A DNA stretch of 23,683 bases from Intoshia linei (taxonomy: Eukaryota; Orthonectida; Rhopaluridae): NCBI GenBank assembly GCA_001642005.1, contig LWCA01000565.1, positions 1 through 23,683 on the forward strand. The letters run 5' to 3'. The notes beneath the pieces are model-generated. The model did not search any database. It had not been told where the DNA came from and saw only the letters and a program-made list of their open reading frames with translations. The stretch's first letter is position 1. Every line of letters starts with the position of its first letter. This document shows positions 10,720 to 20,800 of this stretch, piece by piece. The translations under genes and the position numbers were made by a program.

Positions 10720-10835
10720 ACGAAATTTTTATAATATGGGGGCTTCATTTTTCCAAATTAAGCATTTTAAAATGAATTATATTTTTGAATGTCATTGCTA
10801 TTTTGGGAAAAGGTAAAGTCTCATCATGAGACTTA
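10720..10835 (+). repeat. Interspersed repeat family B, copy 2
   Basis: The core TTTTTCCAAATTAAGCAT, followed by a TTATATTTTTGAATG-like stretch, aligns with 5130-5270 and 13340-13480 in the same orientation. It is diverged, with no clear termini. Confidence 0.5.
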
Positions 10836-10909
10836 TTAAATCATGTAAATAAATTTCAATTTTCATATTATAAAAATTAAATATTATGAACACATTTTTT
10901 ACCAAACTG

Positions 10910-11034
10910 AAAAAGGGAATTTTCAGAATATTTTTTACAAAACCTTAGAGGCACCTTGAAAAAAAAATTTTCAAAAATAATTAAAAAATTCCATTTCAAG
11001 GGTTTGGTAAAAAAATTTCTGAAAAATTCCTTTT
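10910..11034. repeat. Fold-back (inverted repeat) element
   Basis: The left arm at 10910-10946 (an AAGGGAATTTTCAGAAT-like stretch continuing through TTTTTTACAAAACCTT) is the approximate reverse complement of the right arm at 10998-11034 (AAGGGTTTGGTAAAAAAATT continuing to TTCCTTTT). The arms are about 37 bp with a few mismatches and a 51-bp A-rich spacer. This could be a small MITE or a hairpin-forming relic; no target duplication was identified. Confidence 0.6.
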
Positions 11035-11439
11035 GCCTATTCATAAATGTAAATAATATATTGAAAAATGAGATCTAATTAGTAATTAATAAATATAAAT
11101 CAATTTAAAATCAGACAATCAAATGGATGATAACCATTCATTCCCAAATGTGTACAAAAATATTTAAAATTATTAAATAGGGTATGATCTGTGGAAAAAT
11201 TGATCCGTATGTATGTCCGTAATGTACGGAACGAAATAAATTAAAAAATTTTATTTTTAGTGAAAATAATTTATAAGATTAATCATCATAATGTGAAAAA
11301 TAGCAGATGTTGTTAAGATACTATTTCAAAAAATAATGAAAATATGTTTAAATAAATTATAGAGATTAAATTAGTTTTGATATTTAAAAAAATTTCCAGT
11401 AATTTACCAATTCGTTTAATTAAAAATTTATTCTGTAAA

Positions 11440-11640
11440 TTGCCAATTTTTTGAAATTTTAGGGCTGTTTTCATTAAAGAAAAGAAGGGTAATTTGTGGT
11501 TTTGGTCCTGAAGATATAAAGTTATGATAATGTTTGTGATTTTAAAATCCGTATCAGCGTTTATATTTTTTAAATTCTTCAGCTTGTTTTATTTTCAAAA
11601 AAAAAGATTATTGGAGTTTTTGACCCGTAAGATGTATTCT
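11440..11640 (-). repeat. Fragment of Helitron family A
   Basis: The stretch with GAAATTTTAGGGCTGTTTT, GGTAATTTGTGGTTTTGG, CCTGAAGATATA and GATTTTAAAATC..TATCAG aligns with the internal part of the elements at 6556-7707 and 14132-15667. Neither terminus is present, so it is a truncated relic. Confidence 0.65.
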
Positions 11641-11787
11641 ATTTCAAATATGGAGTAATGAAGATTTGACCTAATGTTGTACATAATGTTAAAAATTTAT
11701 TCAAAAAATTAAAAACATTTAATGAAACTTTTAATTAAAATTTTAACTATATTGTTAAAGTAAAGTTAAACGTGAATAAATTATAAA

Positions 11788-11793
11788 TTTATT
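11788..11793 (-). terminator. Candidate polyadenylation signal of the VWA/EGF gene
   Basis: On the minus strand AATAAA lies 15 bp after the stop codon. This implies a very short 3' UTR; chance occurrence in AT-rich DNA is possible. Confidence 0.4.
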
Positions 11794-11808
11794 GTCTTAT
11801 TATCGGTT

Positions 11809-14800
11809 TTAACAAAATTCATCCAAAAGAGTATTAACGACAGACATGGCTTCAAGTTTATCGGAGAATTCAGAAATGTCTAAAACATATGGAGAATTTG
11901 ATTGACTGGCTATTCTTTCTAATTCTTCTTTGTCATAGTTTTTTCCTAACCCCACAGTATATATTTTTGTATCTGCCCTTTTTAAAGAATCGGCAGAAGG
12001 TAATGTGTTTAATATTTCTACGTTTGATTTTCCATCAGTAATAACTACAGCATAATTTGGATAATTGTACCTATCTCCATATTCAGCTCTGAAAACTCTT
12101 TCATTAGCCAAAGTTATCGCTGCCTGTAAATTTGTCTTTTCATCGTCTTTTTTTATTCGAATAGCATCTACTATAAAATGAACATTGCTGTATTTTTCCA
12201 GATCAAAGAGAAGTTCTAAATTGCATATATAAATTAAATATTAAATTAATTGATATGTAAAGTAATTACCCGCTTCATCTCCATAAATTATAACTGCCAC
12301 TCTAAACCTATCATTGGAGTAGTTTAATCCGTATATAATTTGCTTCATAACATAAAGTGAAATATCATAATATTCTTCAATGCTTCCACTTACGTCCAAT
12401 ATGAAAACAACATCTCCATTACCAGACAAACAAGTTCGTTCACAAAATTCACCCGTAAATCTAGAATGACAATCACAAGTAAAATGTCCAAAATTATCAG
12501 TACATTGACCATCATTTTGACATATGATACTATCACACCCTCTTTCAGATTTGCACATAGATTTAATTAATCCATTGAGCTGATCGTTTAAATTTCCATA
12601 TCTCTTGGCGAAGGGAATTTCGAGTTCAGAATTTTTCGAAATTATTGCTTTCAGTAAACTGACATCTGCGTCTTCACCGACAGCTACGGATATAATGTGA
12701 ATACCATTAACGCGTAAATTTGTAGCAGCTTTTATTGTATCCTTCTCACGTATATTGGCATTTCCATCAGAAAACAAAATGAGCACTTGAGGGTTTGTGG
12801 ATCGGTAATTACTAAATAATCTTCCCACTTCATCTAAACCACCAGCTATATTTGTTCTACCGCCGATATGTTCAATTGACAATATTGCATGTTGGATGTC
12901 TTCAATATTCGTGTATTGTCCTATATCAAATTCTTTTTTTGGTCGATCTGCAAATGAAACTGTTCCAATATTGACAGATAATTGGGAATGTAAATTTTCC
13001 AAAAAATTTGCAAAGAACAATTTCACGCTTTCAAAATTTTCTATCCTGGTTGAATGAGAAACATCAATTAAAAATACTAAATCGTAATTGTCGTTTAAAC
13101 ATCCTAAAAGTTTATATAAAAAAAATTATATATATTTTACTTCTATCACAATATCTTCCTATGTAGTCAGGTTCACAGCTACACATAAAACTATTAAATG
13201 TATTTGAACAGAATCCATTCACACAAGGATTATTATTACATTTTTTATTGTCTAAATTTATTATTAACAGCAAAAATTAATTAATATATACGGAGTCGAA
13301 CCTAACGTACCGTTCCCAAAAAGTGGTATCGACAAAATTTTTGCAAATTGGGGATTGATTTTTCCAAGTTGAACATTAAAAAAATTACATTTTTAAATAT
13401 CAACAATTTTTTTTTAAATTTAAACTGTAAAGTTCAGATTCATTGAGAGGGGCTAGGGCCACATGTAATTACGAATCTTTTTCGAAAAAAATTTTTGTCT
13501 TCAAGCATGGTAGTTTCGGCTCTAAATCCAAATAACAAAATGATTACTATTGCAAACAATGTCCAATAATTTTGAATTATCATTGTTGCTGTTCATATTC
13601 GTATAATCTATAACTGGTAAGTATGTATCCTTATATGGGAAAGATACTATCCCTCTCAAAACTGTTAAAGGTGTATTAATTCCGAATGCAACAATTTTAA
13701 CATTATCTTCTCTCAATAATCTGGCTTCTTCCCATACATTTAATTGGTCGTCCATTTGATTGTCGGTAAAGAAAATCATAATTTTTGTATTATCATTTAT
13801 TATAGAGTTAAATAAAAATATTTCAGAGCGTGCCTGTTTCAAAGCAGCTTGCAAATTAGTGGAACCCATGTCATGCAAAATTGAATTAATAACAGACAAA
13901 ACTTTAGGTCGATTCGATGAAAAATCCAAATGATATGTTGCATCATTAGAATAGCTTTGAAGTGCAATATTTGATCTTAAAGGTAAATTAATAACAAATG
14001 AGGTAATAAAAGCTTTCATCAAGTCAAAGTTTTTTTGGCTTATACTTCCAGATTTATCTATTGAAATCAGTACATCTGGTGCTTCAGAACATTCTAAATT
14101 TAATTAAAATATATAAATATATTATAATATACTAGCTTGACTGCTATGTACTACGTACAAACAATACCTAGTTCTACCGATGGCACATTTTTATTATAAT
14201 TAAAAAATAAATTCACGTTTAAAATCTAACTTAAAACTCCTATATACTATTATCAATTCTTTATAAGAGTGGTTCCCAAATTTGTTTTAGGTGGAACCAT
14301 TATATCACATTTTACTTATAAGTTAATTATTTCATCTTAATGTTTTGTTTGTTAACACTTGCGTAAAGAATTTTAAAAACAATTGTTGTCCCATTTTTTT
14401 AATTTATTAGACAGAATGTGTGTATAATATTAAAAATAAATTAAAAACAGTCCAATCCTAAAAATTGTCATAAATAGCATAAATTCCAAAAAAATAAAAT
14501 TAGTCCAATACTAAAAATTGTCATAAAGGTGTGAGTTTTGGAAATTGAAATTTATATTATTATATGTAAAAATTGTCATAAATTCCAAAAATAATATAAT
14601 TATAAAAACCTTAAACTTAACTTAACCTTATAAAAACTTTTGTGATTTTCAATGTGAAATATATATTCAGTATCAATTTAATAAATACATAAAAATACCA
14701 ATTATGTATCAATAATTAACGGAATCAGCACTTTATAAACATATTTCAGATGAATTTTACCAATATTGCAAAAGATTGCAATAAATATACAAATTATAAT

Positions 14801-17800
14801 AACAAAGTTGTATTACTTTTAATAATCGTTGTAGTATCAATTTAAATTATAACAAAATGTTCTCGAAATGATAATTTGAGATTTAAAAATTGCGTAGCAA
14901 TGAAAAAAATTTTGAAGGAATGAATTATATATATTTCCACCCATATTTCTTTATTGGAAATGTGTAGACGTTCAATGCACATTTTTTTGCAATTGTAGGA
15001 TCAATATTTACATTTTTATTTTAATGAAAATATTTGAAGAATATTGGTTAATAATATATAAAAAATTATTTTTCACCGGAAATGCGTGAATATCTAGGGT
15101 TGAAATGTTGTATTTATATCAACTGGAATAGGTTCTATCAGAATAATATTTTTTTTAATTTTGAGATTGTTAATTATTACATATTTTTTGTTTTAATAAA
15201 ATATTTTGGAAAAAAAATATATGAATACTAAAATACTTTTTTGACCATGAAGGTGTCACTTATTCAGATTGAAAATTTTTGTGTGTTTTAACAATATACA
15301 ACTGTACAACCTGTAATTTTTGTTAAATTCTAAGGCTATTTTTATTAAAAAAAGGGTAATTTGTGGTTTTGGCCCTGAAGATATATTTTTTTTAAATTTA
15401 AATTCATGATAACATTTATGATTTTAAAATCGGTATCAGAGTATATATTTTTTTAAATTCTCGAACTGGTTTGATTTTCAAAAAAAAGGACAAGTGGTCT
15501 TTTCGATAAGATGTTAGTTTGGGAGGTTTAAATTTATTTGGCTAACACCCTCGGAAAAAACTGTAATTTAAATGTGGACTTTATAAAATTGTAAAAGTGG
15601 TAGTTATTAAAATAAACGGTAACACAAACACAAACAAATATTGCATAGCATATTATATAAGTAAGGATTATTATTAAACATTTACCAATNATAAATGGTA
15701 TAAATTCCAGCAAAATAAAATTATAAAAACCTATTTTGTAATTCTCAATGTGATGATATATAATCAGAACCTATTTAATAAATACTGAAAAATATCAATT
15801 GTGTATCAATAATTAATTTTACCATTATTGCAAAGGATTGTAATATAAAAGTGATTGATATTAAAAATGTGTCCATACTTTTGGCCTGTTTTCTTGTGAA
15901 TTTTAATTTTCTTTTTAGCATTTTCAAATTAAGTTAGTACAGTGTTTCCCAACACTGTTAAAAAAATATATATTTTTAATTTTTTTCAACAAAATTAAAT
16001 TTTCAATTTTATCAAATAAAAAAAAATTGAATTAAATTATTAAGAGTTATACAATATAAGTTATCTAACACCAATTATCTGTGTAGTAAGTATGTTGCCT
16101 TTTATATTTTAATAAAATTTAGTTATGCCTGCTTCTAAAAATTATGTTCGTGTATATTCTACCGATTATTTAAAATTTGGTTATATCGAATCTAGTGTTT
16201 CGAAACAATTACCGTTCTGTTTGTTGTGTTATAACTTATAACTCATAAGACATTGTCAAAAGAAGGTATGAAACCATCCCGCCTATTATATCACCTTAAA
16301 TCACAACATCCAAATAATGTGAATAAGCCAGCTACATTTATTGAAGACGTCTATCAAAAATTTTAGAACCGTCATATTAGTATCTACAATATTTAAAAAC
16401 CAGCATATAAAAAATAAAAATGGATTAATGCCATCTCATCGCAAAAGCCGGCAAAGATCATACTGTTGGAAAAAAATTGATACTAATTTGTATTGAAGAG
16501 TTTATAACTACTGTTATGCACTCAAAATGTCAGTTGGTATTTAAAGTCGTTACCACTTAGTAACAATACCGTGTGTCGACGTATCGATGAAATGGGAAAT
16601 TATATTGAAATTCAATTAATAAATATTATAAGATCAACTAAATTAAAGTTTTATTTTTACTGGGCGATAATGCAAAATGAGTTGGGAAACACTGAGTTAG
16701 TATCAAAACTTTTATAAATTCGTTGCCGTAGATGTTGTTCAAAATGTTTGGAAAATGAAAATTTGAAATTTAAAAATTGCGTAGCAATGAATTATATAGA
16801 TTTTCACCCATATGTCTTGACTGGAAATGTGTAGACGTACAATTCAAATTTTTTTTGAAATTGTAGGATCAATATTTACATTTTTGATTATAATCGAAAT
16901 ATTTGAAAAATATTGGTTGATAATATATTAAAAATTATTTTTTAACCCGGGAATGCGTATATTTCTGGGGTCGAAATTTTGTATTTATATCAACTGGAAT
17001 AAGCTCTATCAAAATAATTATTTTTTTAAAGTTTCGGACCGTTAATTATTTCATATTTTTTGTTTTAATAAAATATTTTGGAAAAAAAATATATGAATAC
17101 TAAAATACTTTTTTGACCATGAAGGTGTCACTTATTCAGATTGAAAATTTTTGTGTGTTTTAACAATATACAACTGTACAACCTGTAATTTTTGTTAAAT
17201 TCTAAGGCTATTTTTATTAAAAAAAGGGTAATTTGTGGTTTTGGCCCTGAAGATATATTTTTTTTAAATTTAAATTCATGATAACATTTATGATTTTAAA
17301 ATCGGTATCAGAGTATATATTTTTTTAAATTCTCGAACTGGTTTGATTTTCAAAAAAAAGGACAAGTGGTCTTTTCGATAAGATGTTAGTTTGGGAGGTT
17401 TAAATTTATTTGGCTAACACCCTCGGAAAAAACTGTAATTTAAATGTGGACTTTATAAAATTGTAAAAGTGGTAGTTATTAAAATAAACGGTAACACAAA
17501 CACAAACAAATATTGCATAGCATATTATATAAGTAAAAATTATTATTAAACATTTACCAATGTAGTTTACATGGTTTAAGATGATTAATAGACACCTGAA
17601 ATCAAAAAAATTTTATTTTATTTATTAAAATTAAATTTATTAACTATTTAATTATATAAATTATTACATTATGCTAAATACATTATACAGATACAACTTG
17701 CGGCCCACCGCGACTTGGTAAATTAATACTTTTAATATATTAATATAAATGTCAAAATTTTCATAAAGTCACCGCTACAGAAGTAAAAACTTGCCAGCCT

Positions 17801-20800
17801 TGGAAATATTGTTCTTAAGTAATTCTTTCATATTTATTTTAAAAATGCAGAAGAAAAAATCTGTGGGTACATTTATTTAAATGTATATCGCGTGACTTTT
17901 GACTATTTTTCTGGGCACATACTAACACATACTGGGAATAAATTTTTTGATATAATGATAGTTTTCGAATGCCATGCAAAAAAATCTGTGACCCGTCATT
18001 GATGAATAAGTTCATATTTTAAAAATGTGCCCTTTGTTATATGTCATATACATAATTAAACATCTTACGTAAATCACAATGAATTCCACCATAATTTTCT
18101 CCACATCTACAGTTTTTGAATCCAATATGATCTTCGCAGATACCATTGTTTATACAACTGTCCATACATTCATCTACATCTAAAAAAATATAATTTATCT
18201 TGCATATAAACATGTAGTTGTTGGTAAATTTTGAGATATTTATAATTTTTTTGTTATACATGTACTTTTAACTTTGAAATCTTTGGGATATTTGAAACTC
18301 TGTCTTATACGTTTTTTGAAAATCAAATCTGGTATTATGTCACTGATAGTGATTATTTATAATTTTATTAATTTTTCAATTATTTAAAATAAGTATTTTA
18401 GTACCTTATTTTTTATAAAATAAAATGTTCTATTTTTGATCCCTTTCTTTAAAATTTTGTACCAAGTGTAATAGAAATTTAAATTTGAAAATCTGGCTTA
18501 ACTGTCTAACTTAAATACATGAGATACGACACTTATCTAATAATTTTATAGGTTTTATTGAAATTTTATTCAAAAGAGTTTGATTATAATTTTTTTGACG
18601 AATATTTAGTTGAGCGACATAATCATCGATTTTAATAATTTATTATATTATCAAATATAATGTCAATATTAAGATGTTTCGCTCTAACATTACACCGTTC
18701 AAAGGAATTTCGCTAAAATGAATATAGCTCAAATGAATATCGCTCTAGAGCAGCGATTCCTAACCTTTTTTACTACAGCGCCCAACAGCGTCATAAAAAT
18801 TTTCCAGCTCCCCCTTAAATTGTTTTTGTTATACACTTACCTAAAAATGTGTATGTTATAACTAGAGCATTTTTTAGTCAATAAATCAATTTTTTCGATG
18901 TAGAATACGATAAAATAAGTTTTAAACACATTTTATCACTTGTAAGTTTTTTTAAATTTCAATGAAATAGGTTTCGGATAGGTTCTGTTCTGCTAAAACT
19001 TTTCAATAAATAAATTTGGATGGATTTACTCGATGGAATTTATCTGTAATCTTACTAACCTTCTATTTTATCATTTGATTAATGTGATGGTTAAATTTGA
19101 AAAGTCGTCTTTTGTCAATTGTCACATAAAAACAAAACATATTCTCATTATTGGCATTACACCAGGAAAGAACGACTCCAAAAGCCTAAAAGACAAAGTA
19201 AAGGTGGTAGTATAATGGTATGGTCATCATTTTTGGTATGTGGAAAAACATCCATGGTTTTTTTTGATGTAAAAATTTAATTTTGAATAATCTCTGCTAT
19301 ACAGTGTACTAATTTGATATATCAGTAAGATAATGCGCACATTTATGTGTCAGATCGACAAATATTTTAAAGTGGTTAATATTTCATTTTTACTATTGCG
19401 TCCTATGTAACCCCACCTCAATCTGGTCGAAAATCTATAGGGTATTATATTGAGAGCTGTATATAAAAACACACATTATTACTCTATAGAAACCTTAAAA
19501 ACCGCCATTAGAAATCACATGGATGGTGTTTCGCTTATATCTCTTAAAAAACTGGCCAATTGTATGAATGACAAGATTTTTAGATTGATAAACACCAATG
19601 GATTTTTTTGGGTTAATATTAAATTAATAGTTTGTAAATATTAGATATAATTTAGTTTTTATAAAAGTCGCGTTATTTTTGAAACACGAATATTGTTGTA
19701 CAAAACATTTAATTTTGATAAATCTTCTGTTTAATTACATTCATTTTTAATTAATATTATGGGCTAAAAGAAAATTTTATTTTTTTGTTTGAAATTTAGT
19801 AACATTGTATTTGTATAGTTTCACTGTGATATTAATACCACAAAATTTTTTGAGAGCCTTAAAAAACTGAAATATCGAGTCGCGTTATTTTTGAAACGGA
19901 GTGTAAATCAATAAAAAATATTAATAATATAATAAAATACCAAATTAAGTCAGCGCCTTAAAACTTAAAAAATTTTATACCGTCCCAGGTAGCTCCAGCG
20001 CCCTTAGGTGGGCGCGACCGCTCACGTTAGGAATCACTGATATAGAGAATATACGTCAATTTAATTTAGAAAAATTTAGACCAGAGTTTCTAATCCCTTT
20101 TGTATTATTGCAAAAGTTTACCATTTGATTAGAATTAATTTTTTTTGATTACCCAGATGATAAATAAGTGCAATGCATAAGGTCATAAAAAAACTTAATT
20201 AATAAACTTAAAAATTAATTCTACATTTTTACATTAATTGAGCGTTAAGACATTTTATGTAAATAAGGGATTGTGAATGTTTAAATAAAAAAGGGGAGTA
20301 ATTAATTTTTCAGTATTTAATTAAAATACTGACAGTTTTTAATATAAAATTTTCTGTATTTTCCACATAAAATTGTCAGTATAAAAAACTAAAATGTCAG
20401 TAATAAAATGTATTTTGTCAGTATTCAATTACATATTTGTCAATTTTTAATTGTTTTCTTGTCAGTACATAATTGCATTTTTGTCAGTAAATATATTAAC
20501 TAGATCAGTATTATCGAAAATTGTAAGTAACTCAACAAAAAAATATATAGAAATAAACAAAAATTTTATAAAATAATATTTTGTCAGTAAAAAAATTGAA
20601 TTGTAAGTTTGATGATTTTGGAGTGTCAGTATAAAAATTAAAAATCTAGTTTTAGAAATAATATATCATCCACTACAGACCCAAGTTTAAACTGAAATAT
20701 TAAGATACCATATTATACCTACAAACCATATTACAAAAATATTAGAAATATTTTATGGTATTCACACTAGAGAATATTATTTCCATATATTTTACCAAAG

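Larger units (their letters stand above)
10476..11808. other. Intergenic stretch with repeat fragments
   Basis: No coding sequence is supported on either strand. It contains a copy of repeat family B (10720-10835), a fold-back (10910-11034) and a fragment of Helitron family A (about 11440-11640). The remainder is plain AT-rich DNA. Confidence 0.6.

Noticed and set aside
12241-14022. Minus-strand VWA pieces considered as separate genes
   Set aside because: All pieces join through phase-1 GT-AG introns from a single signal peptide to a single stop, so they are exons of one gene.
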